DNA of 64,000 nt from Sinorhizobium sp. 8-89 (GTDB lineage Bacteria; Pseudomonadota; Alphaproteobacteria; Rhizobiales; Rhizobiaceae), in NCBI RefSeq assembly GCF_030124325.1, contig NZ_JASKLR010000006.1:14387-78386 (forward strand), written 5' to 3'. This document shows, piece after piece, positions 1 through 9,953 of the stretch; within the stretch, counting starts at the first letter, position 1; every line of letters begins with the position of its first letter. The notes under the pieces were generated by a model. That model was given only the letters and a program-made list of their open reading frames with translations. It was not told the origin of the DNA and did no database searches. The position numbers and the translations under genes were made by a program.

Positions 1-2
1 AC

Positions 3-932
3 GATACCCACGTCTGGGCCGATAAATACGACCGAAGACTTGACGACATTTTCGCCATTCAGGACGAGGTGACGGCGGCGATCTCAGCCACTCTTCCAGG
101 GCGGCTTGAAGCGGCCCAGCGAGACCAGCTCGCCCGAACGACGCCGACGAACATGGCCGCCTACGAGTGCGCCCTCACCGCCAAGGTGCTGCACCATCGC
201 ACCACCGTCGCGGACAACAAGCAGGCGCAGGCCTTGATAGACAGGGCAATCGCGCTCGACCCCGGCTACGCGCATGCCCATGCCTGGCGGGCCTGCATCC
301 TCGGGCAGGCATGGGTGTACGGCTGGTGCGAGGACAAGGACGCGATCTGGGCCGAAATCGTTGCCGAGCTTGAACGGGCGCTGGCGCTCGACGACAATGA
401 CGCCGACGTGCACCGCATTCTCGCCGCCGTAAACGTGAACAACAACGAGCTGACGACGGCACGCTATCATCAGGAGCGCGCCCTATCGCTCAACCCCAAT
501 TACGACCTAGTGGTGGTCCAGCAGGGCGAGCTGCTGACGTGGCTCGGTCGCCCGGAGGAAGGGGTCGAATGGATCCGCAAGGCAATGCGGCTCAACCCCC
601 ATCACCCGGAACGGTTCTGGAGCCATCTCGGAAAGGCTCATTTCGCGGCGCGGCAGTACGCCGAAGCGATCGAGGCATTCATGCATCTTTCGGCGATGGA
701 CCACGTCCAGCACGCTTTCGTCGCCGCCTGCTACGGCTGGCTCGGCGATGAAATCGCTGCTTCTGCGCATATGAAGAAGGTCCGAGCGCTCGCTCCTGAT
801 TTCGGCATCGAGTCTTTCCTCGCCACCTTGCACTATGCCCAGGAATCCGAGACCCAGCACATCCGCGAAGGGCTTGTCAAAGCCGGGGCCGACGAAACCC
901 CGCCAGCAGCGAGCGGCATGGCGGCGCAATAG
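3..932 (+). CDS. TPR-repeat protein, C-terminal part (5' truncated by window edge)
   Basis: The reading frame is open from the first bases, so the gene starts outside the window; about 309 residues are visible. The first residues (DTHVWADKYDRRLDDIFA) match the conserved segment that precedes the TPR region in rhizobial class III adenylate cyclase/TPR proteins, where an N-terminal cyclase or winged-helix domain would lie upstream. About five tetratricopeptide units follow, seen as regular A-L-x-L-(D/N)-P helices such as RAIALDPGY, ERALALDDND, ERALSLNPNY and RKAMRLNPHH. The role is probably a protein-interaction module attached to a signalling enzyme; the catalytic part cannot be seen. No partner gene follows in the next 1.2 kb. 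Confidence 0.8.
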   Translation, partial: DTHVWADKYDRRLDDIFAIQDEVTAAISATLPGRLEAAQRDQLARTTPTNMAAYECALTAKVLHHRTTVADNKQAQALIDRAIALDPGYAHAHAWRACILGQAWVYGWCEDKDAIWAEIVAELERALALDDNDADVHRILAAVNVNNNELTTARYHQERALSLNPNYDLVVVQQGELLTWLGRPEEGVEWIRKAMRLNPHHPERFWSHLGKAHFAARQYAEAIEAFMHLSAMDHVQHAFVAACYGWLGDEIAASAHMKKVRALAPDFGIESFLATLHYAQESETQHIREGLVKAGADETPPAASGMAAQ

Positions 933-2179
933 TGCTGCTCGCCGCCCCGATTCCTTGCGAATGAATTCTATGCCGCCTTCATCTCAGCTTATGGAATTTG
1001 CAACGCTGACTGAGCGTGAGCAACGACCGCCTCGGAGTGGACGTGCAACTGCGTGGGACGTCGCCGGCTGCTGCGTGGCGTTGTCGAACGCATCATTCTT
1101 AGCCGTGCGCTGCCTTCGTACATGAAAGTCATTGGCTTCGGTCCTCGCATGTAAATTCGGTCGATCCGGAAGCCCGCGCCTTCTATCATCGACCAGGTGG
1201 GGCGGTTGAGATGACAGCCGCCGCCTATACATCTCCCCGACGCATGCGTGACATTTCCATGACCGCACAGGCAAGGTGCCGTCCGGCAGAAGCGCGAGAA
1301 ACCGGGGGCTGCAATGCAAAGGAGCCTGAGACCGCCCCGTCCTGCACCGACGGGTGCAATCCCGCATGGATGCGGAGGAGGTAGAGCGGCGCAAGCGGGG
1401 CCAATGCAACGGCGCCGCACCATGTCCCGGTGTGCTTGAAATACCCGCCGTCGCGCGAAGAGATTACGAAGCGGCAGCCGCCCCACTCCCGTTTACCACA
1501 GGTCCAGCCCTCTCTTCGGCGCAATGGAAAGCGCGTTCAGGCCTCCGCTTGCTTCGCTCCGCCAGAGGCGGAGTGGAAAACGGCAGTGGAGCGGGACTCC
1601 TTCTTGGTCGCCGCCGATTGGCTGCGCCCGTCGATGCCCGGCCCGGCGCTCCAGCCAGACGCTGAGCGCAACAACGAGCGGGGCCGTATCGGCACTCGCG
1701 GCCAGGAGCGGATCCATCGTTTGAGGATGACCGTCAAGCGATAAGTCGCTTCCTTTTCCTAGTTCGCCAGAAGCGAGCGCGCGGCTATAGGCCACAATCG
1801 CACTCTTGAGTTTTGAAGCCTGGATGCGGCGGTAAGCTGCGCTGCCATTGCCATTCTGAATACGCGTGGCAATGGAGGAGTCCGGCACACAGTCCCAATC
1901 GATGCATTGTGCGATCTTTTTAGCCCAGATCGTGAACATCCTCGCAACAAGCCGTGCACAGGCCCCTGTGGAGGAACGGCTCTCTCCGACCCGTTGCGGA
2001 CCTCCGCGGGAGTCAATCAAGAACGGCTGCATCCTACGGCGAAAGTGGCTATTGATTGCGTCATCACAGGCGAAGACCTGACGCAGAAGCGGAGAAAGCG
2101 TTCACTCCGCCAAGAAATGCCATGAAGCTAAGTTAGTATTACGACATAGATCTTTTCCACTCTGCTTGCGGGAGTATAC
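933..2179. other. gene-poor, decayed stretch
   Basis: About 1.25 kb without a convincing intact gene. Open frames on both strands have no recognisable domain and no good ribosome binding site. A short methyltransferase remnant lies at about 1100-1231 (see separate entry). The rest shows nothing I can identify. Confidence 0.5.
1100..1231 (-). pseudogene. remnant of the C-terminus of a SAM-dependent methyltransferase
   Basis: On the minus strand a short frame reads GGGCHLNRPTWSMIEGAGFR and then YMRGPKPMTFMYEGSAR. This is the typical C-terminal signature of small class I methyltransferases (GGCxLNR...EGAGF...GPKPMTFMYEG). Nothing of the SAM-binding Rossmann part is visible upstream, so only the tail survives. 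The match is by recalled family signature, not by a search. Confidence 0.55.
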
Positions 2180-3004
2180 ATGGAGAGTTCTCGCGATCCG
2201 GCAGCCTTCCGTAAATTCGAGCACGACGGGTGGGAAACTGCCAGCAGAGGATACGACCGGCACTTTGCGCGCCTTACCCGGCAAACCGTGCCGGCTCTCT
2301 TGGCCGCCGCACGCGTTGCCAAGGGAATGCGCGTGCTCGACGTCTGCACCGGCCCAGGAATGCTCGCCCGAGCAGCGGTCGAGCGGGGAGCGCAAGTCGT
2401 CGGACTCGACTTCTCTGGCAAAGCCATAGAATCCGCCCGGCGCAACGTGCCCGACGCCGAGTTTCAGGAAGGTGATGCTCAAGCGTTGCCATTTGACGCC
2501 GAAAGCTTTGATGCCATCGTTTGTGGTTATGGCATAATCCACGTTCCAGATCCCCAGACGGCACTTGCGGAGATGCACCGCGTACTGAAGCCTGGAGGTT
2601 ATCTCGCCGCAAGCGTTTGGCAGGCGCCAGAACCGACCAATGGCTTTGGCCTGCTCTTCGGCGCAATCAAGAAACACGGCAATCTTGACGTGCCCCTGCC
2701 CCACGGGCCTGATTTCTTTCAGTTCAGTGAGCCCGAAAAATTGAGGGCAGCATTTGAAGATTCCGGGTTTGCGGACGTGACCGTCGCGGGCGTGGATCAG
2801 ACCTGGGAAATGGGCGATCCGTCCGGAATGATAACGGCAATCCTCGAAGGTGGCGTGCGCGCCCGTGGCCTGCTGCTGGCCCAAACCAAGAAGGTGCGCA
2901 GCACCATCTCCGCTGCGGTTGCAAACGGCATGATGCAGTTTCGCTCCGCCGACTGTATCTATCGAGTCCCGATGCCGGCCCTCGTGGGCTCAGGAAGGAA
3001 GTGA
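2180..3004 (+). CDS. class I SAM-dependent methyltransferase (UbiE/type 11 family)
   Basis: 274 residues, a full-length stand-alone methyltransferase. SAM-binding motif I is VLDVCTGPGMLA near residue 50, the acidic end of strand beta2 is VVGLDFS, motif II/III shows EGDAQALPFD, and a post-motif HRVLKPGGYL follows, all typical of the UbiE/Methyltransf_11 fold. The substrate cannot be read from the sequence; ubiquinone-type C-methylation is not implied because the gene is isolated from any quinone pathway gene. ATG at 2180 lies after a weak purine stretch (gggagtatac). It is a monocistronic gene surrounded by decayed DNA. Confidence 0.85.
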   Translation: MESSRDPAAFRKFEHDGWETASRGYDRHFARLTRQTVPALLAAARVAKGMRVLDVCTGPGMLARAAVERGAQVVGLDFSGKAIESARRNVPDAEFQEGDAQALPFDAESFDAIVCGYGIIHVPDPQTALAEMHRVLKPGGYLAASVWQAPEPTNGFGLLFGAIKKHGNLDVPLPHGPDFFQFSEPEKLRAAFEDSGFADVTVAGVDQTWEMGDPSGMITAILEGGVRARGLLLAQTKKVRSTISAAVANGMMQFRSADCIYRVPMPALVGSGRK

Positions 3005-3169
3005 CCTGTCCGCATCCGAGCGTAAGCTGAACGCCTCGAACCCTGCGGACTCGCCGTCGCACAGCGGTGATTTGTCCTTAATCGAAAGCCGCCTGACCAC
3101 GACGGAGAAGCAGGCGGCGGATGCAGCGAAGCGTTTCATTTCAACGCGACATCGTTGCGAACACCCAGA

Positions 3170-3549
3170 CTTCCGCGTGAAGAATACGAAGTGCGAGGGG
3201 CCGACGCCATAGGCCCGGAGCCGGTGGGATTTCTCTCCTATCAAGCAGACGGCCGCATGATGGCACGGGTGGTCAGCGGCGGGCCGCCTGTACCAAAAGG
3301 AGTCAAGCTGACGGATGGCGAGAAGGCTGCACTTTTCGATCCCATGCTGGCCTAATGCGGCTCCTAAACCGTCGAAGACGGCAGGGTCACCCAGTACGTC
3401 GATGCAAGCTGGAATCCTCTTTGGCGCCTGGCCGAACTCGTTCGGCCGTATTCGATCAGCGGTGACAGGTTAGTGATCAGCGACGCACCGGGATCGACCC
3501 TGTGACGGGCGAAGAAGCGATCCATTGGATCGAGTTTCAAAAGGTCTGA
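3170..3549 (+). pseudogene. degraded lipocalin-like domain protein
   Basis: One frame reads EYEVRGADAIGPEPVGFLSY and QADGRMMARVVSGG, the N-terminal half of the lipocalin-like domain family (VGFLxYxADGxM). After a stop at about 3353 another frame gives VTQYVDASWNPLWRLAEL and YSISGDRLVISDAPG, the second half of the domain, and a third frame supplies the end (GIDPVTGEEAIHWIEFQKV, stop at 3547). The start of the domain is also missing. At least two frame changes and an internal stop make this a pseudogene; pieces are collinear, so decay happened in place. Confidence 0.65.
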
Positions 3550-3650
3550 GGGGCTTTCGACACCAAAGGCAGCTAGGCCGTGTGTCAAACGTTCATCCCT
3601 AGCCAACCGCGTCGCGCCTCACAATCCGGCTTTTTGAGAGGGGGAAAATC

Positions 3651-4052
3651 ATGACGGGAATTCTCGACGCCATTGCCATAGGCGCAGGCTCGGCCGGGGC
3701 TTGGAGTCAGCTATTTTCTCAAGCAGCAAGGGCGCGCTCATCAGGTGCTTGAACGCAGCCGCATCGGGGAGACATGGCGCACCCAGCGCTGGGGTTCTTT
3801 CCGTCTGAACTCACCGAACACCCGCTCGTTGCTGCAGCATCAGTTCGTCTCGTATCTCGAGAGCATGCCGAGCGGCATCGGTTGCCGGGGATAACCGACG
3901 CTCTGGTCACGGAACTGTCCAGAGATAACGGGCTCTTTCTGGTTGAGACGCCGCACGATGTACTGCAGGCGCGCAACGTCGTGATCGCAAGCGGCTTGGG
4001 CGCCCAAGGCAAGACTCGGCTAGGAACTGCCCCCGCCGCCGACGAGGCGATC
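3651..4052 (+). pseudogene. truncated, frameshifted FAD-dependent monooxygenase-like gene
   Basis: An ATG at 3651 with a good ribosome site (agaggggg) starts ILDAIAIGAGSAG, a Rossmann FAD motif (GxGxxG-like). The frame then shifts: GVSYFLKQQGRAHQVLER, IGETWRTQRWGSFRLNSPN is the classical flavin monooxygenase continuation (GxxWRxxRWxSxRLxSP). Further fragments run to VVIASGLG at about 4000, after which homology is lost next to the pseudoazurin gene. The product cannot be made; a full enzyme of this family is about 400-450 residues. Confidence 0.7.
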
Positions 4053-4099
4053 ACCCATGTACGTTGCGCCCCAGAGGGCAACGTCCGCTACTTGCGAAT

Positions 4100-4537
4100 T
4101 CAAAGCTTGCCGAGTGCGGCCGCGACCCTCTCACCGGCCTTCTTCGGATACTTCGCGGCCTTCACCTGCTCGACATTGGCCGGCGCCTCGCCGACAACAA
4201 CGACGGCAACCATGCCCATGCTGTAATGAGGTGTGCATTTGACGACGTAGATCCCCTGCTCCGTCAGCGTCACCTTGAGCGTCTCGTTGATCTTCCCCTT
4301 GAAGGCCTCGGCACCGGCAGGGATCATGTCCTTCACCGATTCGGCGTTGTGGCCCTTGTCGACGGGTACAAACGTCACCGTGTCGCCGGGTGAGGCTTTG
4401 ACCAAAGACGGTTCGAACACCATCACCCCGTCCGCTCCTTTGTTGAGCATCTTGACTTCGTGGTCGACGGCAAAAGCGGGTGCACCCATGACGCTCAAGA
4501 GTGCCGCGCCGATGAGGAACTTGGTAGTAGAACGCAT
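4100..4537 (-). CDS. paz: pseudoazurin, periplasmic blue copper protein
   Basis: 145 residues with a Sec signal peptide ([23 protein letters not shown]). Type 1 copper ligands are clear: the His in GHNAESV and the Cys-His-Met set in CTPHYSMGM. Pseudoazurins carry electrons in the periplasm to the copper nitrite reductase NirK and to NosZ, which fits the nos operon 1.2 kb away. I chose ATG 4537 because an AGGAGAG ribosome site sits just upstream; an in-frame start further out would add 16 unlikely residues before the signal peptide. An FNR/Nnr-like palindrome lies 83 bp upstream of the start, so anaerobic induction is likely. Confidence 0.93.
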   Translation of the reverse strand: MRSTTKFLIGAALLSVMGAPAFAVDHEVKMLNKGADGVMVFEPSLVKASPGDTVTFVPVDKGHNAESVKDMIPAGAEAFKGKINETLKVTLTEQGIYVVKCTPHYSMGMVAVVVVGEAPANVEQVKAAKYPKKAGERVAAALGKL

Positions 4538-4613
4538 AAAAACTCTCCTGGTTATGAGACACCTTGCATCCTGATGTCGCGACATCGCTTAGCCCTGCCG
4601 GCAGCATCAATCT

Positions 4614-4627
4614 TTGACATAAGGCAA
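4614..4627. promoter_or_regulatory. FNR/NnrR-type box upstream of pseudoazurin
   Basis: TTGACATAAGGCAA has the TTG-N8-CAA dyad of FNR/DNR/NnrR sites and one perfect FNR half-site (TTGAC). Its centre lies 83 bp upstream of the pseudoazurin start codon. It is less symmetrical than the other boxes in this window. Confidence 0.55.
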
Positions 4628-4734
4628 ATACAGCGTTTGTTGAGCTAACATCCTCCAGCGCAGAACGCGGGGTTAGGTTCCCGCTTGAGCACACGAAACC
4701 CGTGCTACGCACGGTGACCTCTAGCCGGTGGCCG

Positions 4735-5565
4735 CTATAGTTCCCGCGCTGCGTATAGGCATCGGATCATGTCGCTGGCAAACGTCTGCATCCGCTCCCT
4801 TGCCGCTTCTGTGCTTTCGCGCTCCGCGAGGTCGAGATAGCAGTCGAGCAGAAACTCGCAGAGAGGTACCAGCCGTCCCGGCACGTTCTCCGGAACGTGA
4901 TCCAGGAGAGGCGTTTCGCCAGGAGGATCTTCTGACAGAGCAGCAGCCCGCTCGAGCGCCTCGTTCGCCAAGCCGGGCAACCGGCCCGAGGGCTCGCCAG
5001 GTGCCGATGCAGGATGAGATCCTAGCAAATCCGAGAGCCGCCTCTCGAGCACCGGAAGGTCGCCTCTGACGGAACTGGATTCCCCACGGCGCATTTCGTG
5101 AAACGCCCGACGGCGTTCGCGACGCAGTGTGGCGACGTGGCCCAGTTCCTCCCTTGCAAGGCGCTCGGCAGCCTGCCTGATTTCGTCGGAAGGCGCGTGC
5201 GCCGCCGCGTAGGTCCAGAAGACAAAGGCTCGCTCCTCGTTGCGGACCGCCATGGAAAAGGCGCGGTACGACGTCAGCAGCTCAGAAGCGACAACCCCCG
5301 CCCCCTCGTCATCGAAGAGAGGTTCAGCGAGACTGACGGGTTCCGGCGCCTGGTCGCCAAGCCATTGGTTCACCTTTCCGAGATGCCCCTTTTCTTCCGC
5401 GATCAGACGCTCGAACACGGCTGTGAGGTCGGGACGGCCCTCGGCCCGCATGCGGGCCGCCAGGGCGACATAACCATCCACGGCCTCCTGCTCCATCGCT
5501 CGGGCGAACGACAGCAGCTCGCTCATCGAGGCCATCACCCATGGCTCGCTTCCACTTTCAGGCAT
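4735..5565 (-). CDS. ferritin-like (rubrerythrin-type) diiron protein
   Basis: 276 residues. The N-terminal two thirds form a ferritin-like four-helix bundle with the expected carboxylate/His pattern: ARAMEQEAVDGY, then ERLIAEEKGHL (ExxH), then NEERAFVFWTY and REELGHV (second ExxH). These are the diiron ligands of rubrerythrin/erythrin-like proteins, which handle peroxide or iron. No rubredoxin CxxC domain is present, so it is not a classical rubrerythrin; the last 100 residues are not assigned. ATG 5565 has a GGGAG site; a longer form is open to 5628. It is divergent from nosR and shares two FNR-type boxes with it. Confidence 0.75.
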   Translation of the reverse strand: MPESGSEPWVMASMSELLSFARAMEQEAVDGYVALAARMRAEGRPDLTAVFERLIAEEKGHLGKVNQWLGDQAPEPVSLAEPLFDDEGAGVVASELLTSYRAFSMAVRNEERAFVFWTYAAAHAPSDEIRQAAERLAREELGHVATLRRERRRAFHEMRRGESSSVRGDLPVLERRLSDLLGSHPASAPGEPSGRLPGLANEALERAAALSEDPPGETPLLDHVPENVPGRLVPLCEFLLDCYLDLAERESTEAARERMQTFASDMIRCLYAAREL

Positions 5566-5643
5566 GACCTGTTTCTCCCGGTTGGCACGCGCAAGTTGCG
5601 CTTTGTGGGTCTGGTTCTCTGGCCTCAAACAGATTGACCCTAG

Positions 5644-5657
5644 TTGAGTTTAATCAA
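5644..5657. promoter_or_regulatory. FNR/FixK-type box 1 between ferritin-like gene and nosR
   Basis: TTGAGTTTAATCAA, matching the TTGAT-N4-ATCAA consensus at nine of ten fixed positions. It lies in the divergent promoter region, centred 85 bp from the ferritin-like start and 86 bp from the chosen nosR start, and could serve either gene. Confidence 0.75.
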
Positions 5658-5658
5658 G

Positions 5659-5672
5659 TTGATTTGGCGCAA
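5659..5672. promoter_or_regulatory. FNR/NnrR-type box 2 upstream of nosR
   Basis: TTGATTTGGCGCAA: a perfect TTGAT half-site with a CGCAA second half, the mixed form expected for FNR or NnrR-type sites. It is one base after box 1, and its centre is 71 bp upstream of nosR, the spacing repeated at other boxes in the window. Confidence 0.7.
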
Positions 5673-5736
5673 AGAATTATTTCCAGCTGTGTGAAATGGC
5701 TGCGATGCAGTGGCCACTCATGGCCCAGGACCCTCG

Positions 5737-8010
5737 ATGTACCAGGCAGCGACCGATAAAATGCAAGTGCAACGCCTTCTCCGCAGGGTCGTCGTTCTCT
5801 TTCTAGCGATGTTGCTCGCCTTTCCCAGCATGGCCGCGGGGCAACTGTCCACCTATCTGCAAAAGGTGCAGCCGGAGGAGATATTTCCGGGTGCCACCCG
5901 TTTCGGCGAGGTGACCGGCGATCCGCCGATCGCGCCAGTCTTCCGCGGCGACAGCCTGCTGGGCTACGCCTATCTCAATTCCGACGTCACGAGCTCCGTC
6001 GGCTATTCGGGCAAGCCCATCCATATCGTCGTTGGAATCGATCCCACGGGCGTCGTGCGCGGACTGAAACTGGTCGACCACAAGGAACCGATCGTCCTCA
6101 TCGGCATTCCGGAGGCCAAGGTTGTCGCCTCGGTCAACGCGCTGATCGGCAAGGACCTCGGACGCGTCTCGGCGGGGACAGACCGGCCACCGCAAGTCGA
6201 CATCGTCAGCGGAGCGACCGTCACAGTCCTCGTCATGGGCGACAGCATCGTTCGCTCCGCCGTCAAGCTGATCCGCAGCAACAGGCTCGGCGCGGACGCC
6301 GCGGCGCAGACCGGGTCCTCCAACCAGTTCCGGAAGGTCGACCCTGACAAGACGGACACGAGCGACTGGGAGACCCTGATCGGCAATGGATCCGTGAGAA
6401 GCCTGCGGCTGACGGTCGGCGAGGTGTCGGAGGCATTCCGGCAGGCTGGACAATCAGGCGCTGCCGGCCGGCCCGAGACGCACGGTCCCGGCGACCGGTT
6501 CATAGATCTCTACATCGCTCCTGTGAGCGTGCCGGCGATCGGAAGGTCGCTGCTGGGCGATGCCCGTTACGAGCAGATGCGCGCCAAACTGAAATCAGGC
6601 GAAGAGGCGATCGTCGTCGCAGGAGACGGGGCCTACTCATTCAAGGGTTCCGGCTACGTCCGCGGCGGCATCTTCGATCGCATCGAACTGCTTCAGGACG
6701 GCCAGGGGCTGCGCTTCCGCGACCGGTATCATACAAGGCTGCCGGCGCTCGCAGCACCTGGCGCGCCGCGCCTCCGCGAAATTGCCCTGTTCGTGGTTCC
6801 GGCCGAATTCGGTTTCGACGTGACCGCGCCCTGGGAGCTGCAGTTGCTTGTCCAGCGCAGCGCCGGCGCGCGCGACAAGGCCGTGCTGCCGTACAATTTG
6901 GGCTACACCCTCCCCGACGACTACGTGACCGTCGTGGCGGCGCCCTCGCCTTCACCCAAGGTCGAACCCAGCGTTGCCGACCAAGCAACTCCCGCCGAGC
7001 CGCTCAACGAGGGACAGCCGCTCTGGATCAAGATGTGGGACATGAACCGCGTGACGGTGGCCGTCACGATCGCGGCCGTACTTGTCCTGACTCTGATCTT
7101 CTTCTTCCAGGACTGGCTCGTGAAGCGGCCGGCACTGTTTGCCTGGGTGAGGCGCGGCTATCTGCTCTTCACGCTCGTGTGGCTTGGCTGGTACGCCAAC
7201 GCCCAGCTCTCCGTCGTCAACGTCCTGACCTTCTTCAACGCTCTGGTCACGGGCTTCCACTGGGAGTTCTTCCTGTCCGCGCCGCTGGTGTTCCTTCTGT
7301 GGGGAAGCATCGCCGCCGCGCTGCTGTTCTGGGGACGCGGCCCATTCTGCGGCTGGCTATGTCCGTTCGGCGCGCTGCAGGAACTGACCAACAATGTGGC
7401 GCAGTGGCTGAAGGTGCCGCAGGTCCGGGTGCCCTGGGGGTTGCATGAACGGCTCTGGCCAATCAAGTACATCATCTTTCTCGGCCTGTTCGGGTTGTCG
7501 TTCTACTCGCTGGCGCTCGCCGAAATGTTCTCGGAAGTGGAGCCGTTCAAGACGGCCATCATCCTGAAATTCGCGCGGGAATGGCCTTTCGTCCTCTTTG
7601 CGCTCACCGTGCTCGCTGCCGGCCTGTTCATCGAACGCTTCTATTGCCGCTACATGTGTCCGTTGGGTGCCGCGCTCGCCATACCCGGCCGGATCCGTAT
7701 GTTCGAGTGGCTCAAACGTTGGCCGGAATGCGGCTCGCCCTGCCAGCGCTGCGCCAAGGAGTGCCCGGTGCAATCGATCCACCCGGAGGGCGGCATCAAT
7801 GTCAACGAATGCATCTACTGCATGCATTGCCAGGAGCTTTATCACGACGATCAGCGCTGTCCACACATGATCCAGGTGCGGCTGAAGCGCGAGAAGTTCA
7901 TGGCGCTTTCCACCCCGGTCTCGCGGGGGGAAGTGCCGGCGAAGACCGCCGTGACCCACAAGGGCGTCCCTATCCGGAAACCTGAGCCAGCGCCCGAAAA
8001 TCCCGTCTGA
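5737..8010 (+). CDS. nosR: NosR, membrane flavin/iron-sulfur protein of nitrous oxide respiration
   Basis: About 757 residues. NosR is a polytopic membrane protein that passes electrons to periplasmic NosZ and is needed for nosZ expression and activity. Visible parts: N-terminal signal segment ([18 protein letters not shown]), periplasmic FMN-binding domain with the flavinylation motif SGATVT near residue 165, a membrane domain with several helices and two CP motifs ([21 protein letters not shown]), and C-terminal cytoplasmic 4Fe-4S ferredoxin motifs ([17 protein letters not shown]). First gene of nosRZDFYLX, 23 bp before nosZ. I chose ATG 5737 (AGGA upstream); GTG 5710 and ATG 5761 are alternatives. 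Confidence 0.96.
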   Translation: MYQAATDKMQVQRLLRRVVVLFLAMLLAFPSMAAGQLSTYLQKVQPEEIFPGATRFGEVTGDPPIAPVFRGDSLLGYAYLNSDVTSSVGYSGKPIHIVVGIDPTGVVRGLKLVDHKEPIVLIGIPEAKVVASVNALIGKDLGRVSAGTDRPPQVDIVSGATVTVLVMGDSIVRSAVKLIRSNRLGADAAAQTGSSNQFRKVDPDKTDTSDWETLIGNGSVRSLRLTVGEVSEAFRQAGQSGAAGRPETHGPGDRFIDLYIAPVSVPAIGRSLLGDARYEQMRAKLKSGEEAIVVAGDGAYSFKGSGYVRGGIFDRIELLQDGQGLRFRDRYHTRLPALAAPGAPRLREIALFVVPAEFGFDVTAPWELQLLVQRSAGARDKAVLPYNLGYTLPDDYVTVVAAPSPSPKVEPSVADQATPAEPLNEGQPLWIKMWDMNRVTVAVTIAAVLVLTLIFFFQDWLVKRPALFAWVRRGYLLFTLVWLGWYANAQLSVVNVLTFFNALVTGFHWEFFLSAPLVFLLWGSIAAALLFWGRGPFCGWLCPFGALQELTNNVAQWLKVPQVRVPWGLHERLWPIKYIIFLGLFGLSFYSLALAEMFSEVEPFKTAIILKFAREWPFVLFALTVLAAGLFIERFYCRYMCPLGAALAIPGRIRMFEWLKRWPECGSPCQRCAKECPVQSIHPEGGINVNECIYCMHCQELYHDDQRCPHMIQVRLKREKFMALSTPVSRGEVPAKTAVTHKGVPIRKPEPAPENPV

Positions 8011-8033
8011 CGCCAACACCAAGGAGAGGCACA

Positions 8034-9953
8034 ATGTCAAACGAAGAAACCAAGATGCGTCTTAACAGACGACAGATGCTCGGAACGACCGCCTTCGTGG
8101 CGGCCGCCGGCGCCGTGGGCGCGGGCGGTGCCCTGACGCTGTCGGGCGGCACGGCAACCCCGGCCAAGGCGCAGGAGTCGTCCGGCGGAAGCTACGAGGT
8201 CAAGCCGGGCGAACTCGACGAATACTACGTCTTCTTCTCGTCGGGTCAGTCCGGCGAGGTCCGCGTCGTCGGTGCGCCGTCGATGCGCGAGATGATGCGG
8301 ATTCCCGTCTTCAACCGCTGCAGCGCCACCGGTTGGGGTCAGACGAACGAGAGCCGCAAGATCCTTACCGAAGGCCTGCTGCCGGAAACAGTCGAGTTCC
8401 TGAAGGACCGGGGCGGCGTCTACACGAATGGCGACCTCCACCATCCGCACCCGTCGTTTACCGACGGCACCTATGACGGCCGCTATCTCTTCGCCAACGA
8501 CAAGTCCAACTCCCGCGTCTGCCGCATTCGGCTCGACGTCATGAAGTGCGACAAGATCATTCAGCTTCCCAACCAGCACACTGTTCACGGCCTTCGGGTT
8601 CAGAAATATCCGAAAACCGGATACGTCTTCTGCAATGGCGAGGACGCCGTGCCGGTCCCGAATGACGGCAAGACCATGGGTGACAAGAACTCCTACCAGG
8701 CGATATTCACCGCCGTGGATGGCGAAACGATGAAGGTCGCCTGGCAGGTCATGGTCGACGGCAACCTCGACAACGTCGATGCCGACTACCAGGGCAAGTA
8801 CTGCTTCGCCACCTGCTACAATTCCGAAGAGGGCTTTACCTTGGCGGATATGATGGCGAGCGAGCAGGACTGGATCGTCATCTTTAACCTGAAGCGGATC
8901 GAGGAGGCGGTCGCCAAGGGCGACTACAAGGAAATCGGCGGCGTGCCGGTGCTCGACGGCCGCAAGGGCTCGCCCTACACGCGCTACGTGCCCGTGCCGA
9001 ACAGTCCGCACGGCATCAACACGGCGCCCGACGGCATTCACGTCGTCGCGAACGGCAAACTTTCGCCGACGGTGACCGTCTTCGACGTGCGCAAGTTCGA
9101 CGATCTGTTCGACGACAAGATCAAGCCGCGCGACACCGTCGTTGCCGAACCGGAACTGGGCCTCGGGCCGCTGCACACCGCCTACGACGGCAAGGGCAAC
9201 GCCTACACGACGCTGTTCATCGACAGCCAGGTCTGCAAATGGAACATCGAGGACGCCAAGAGGGCCTATGCGGGCGAGAAGGTCGATCCCATTCGCCACA
9301 AGCTCGATGTCCACTATCAGCCCGGCCATAACCACACCTCCATGGGGCAAACCAAGGAAGCGGACGGCAAATGGCTGATCTCGCTGAACAAGTTCTCAAA
9401 GGACCGTTATCTGAACGTCGGTCCTCTGAAGCCGGAAAACGACCAGTTGATTGATATTTCGGGCGACGAGATGGTACTCGTGCACGACAACCCGACCTTT
9501 GCCGAACCCCATGACGCGACGATCGTGCATGCCTCCAAGATCAATCCTGTCCACGTCTGGGATAGGAACGATCCGTTCTTCGCCGACGCGGTCGCCCAGG
9601 CGAAGGCTGACAACATCGACCTGATGGTCGATTCGGAAGTCATCCGAGACGGCAATAAGGTCCGCGTTTACATGACATCCGCCGCCCCGGCCTTCGGGCT
9701 CGAGGACTTCACCGTCAAGCAGGGCGACGAGGTCACCGTCTATGTGACGAATATCGACGAGGTCGAGGACCTTACGCACGGGTTCTGCATTGTCAACTAC
9801 GGCATCAACATGGAGATTGGACCGCAGGCGACCGCTTCCGTCACCTTCAAGGCCAGCAAGCCGGGCGTCTACTGGTATTACTGCACGTGGTTCTGCCATG
9901 CGATGCACATGGAAATGAAGGGCCGCATGCTGGTGGAGGCGCAGGGAGCCTGA
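8034..9953 (+). CDS. nosZ: nitrous-oxide reductase NosZ (Tat-exported, clade I type)
   Basis: 639 residues. NosZ reduces N2O to N2 in the periplasm with a CuA electron-entry centre and a tetranuclear CuZ site. A twin-arginine signal ([16 protein letters not shown]) and cleavage near AKAQ are visible, which marks the Tat-dependent clade I form. The beta-propeller carries CuZ histidines, e.g. [10 protein letters not shown]; the C-terminal cupredoxin domain has the CuA ligands in [14 protein letters not shown]. Length is as expected. A strong ribosome site (aaggagagg) precedes ATG 8034. No sign of damage. Confidence 0.97.
   Translation: MSNEETKMRLNRRQMLGTTAFVAAAGAVGAGGALTLSGGTATPAKAQESSGGSYEVKPGELDEYYVFFSSGQSGEVRVVGAPSMREMMRIPVFNRCSATGWGQTNESRKILTEGLLPETVEFLKDRGGVYTNGDLHHPHPSFTDGTYDGRYLFANDKSNSRVCRIRLDVMKCDKIIQLPNQHTVHGLRVQKYPKTGYVFCNGEDAVPVPNDGKTMGDKNSYQAIFTAVDGETMKVAWQVMVDGNLDNVDADYQGKYCFATCYNSEEGFTLADMMASEQDWIVIFNLKRIEEAVAKGDYKEIGGVPVLDGRKGSPYTRYVPVPNSPHGINTAPDGIHVVANGKLSPTVTVFDVRKFDDLFDDKIKPRDTVVAEPELGLGPLHTAYDGKGNAYTTLFIDSQVCKWNIEDAKRAYAGEKVDPIRHKLDVHYQPGHNHTSMGQTKEADGKWLISLNKFSKDRYLNVGPLKPENDQLIDISGDEMVLVHDNPTFAEPHDATIVHASKINPVHVWDRNDPFFADAVAQAKADNIDLMVDSEVIRDGNKVRVYMTSAAPAFGLEDFTVKQGDEVTVYVTNIDEVEDLTHGFCIVNYGINMEIGPQATASVTFKASKPGVYWYYCTWFCHAMHMEMKGRMLVEAQGA

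Noticed and set aside
8037-9350. Long minus-strand open frame opposite nosZ.
   Set aside because: nosZ is certain on the plus strand; the antisense frame is a GC-content shadow with low-complexity Val/Asp/Arg composition.
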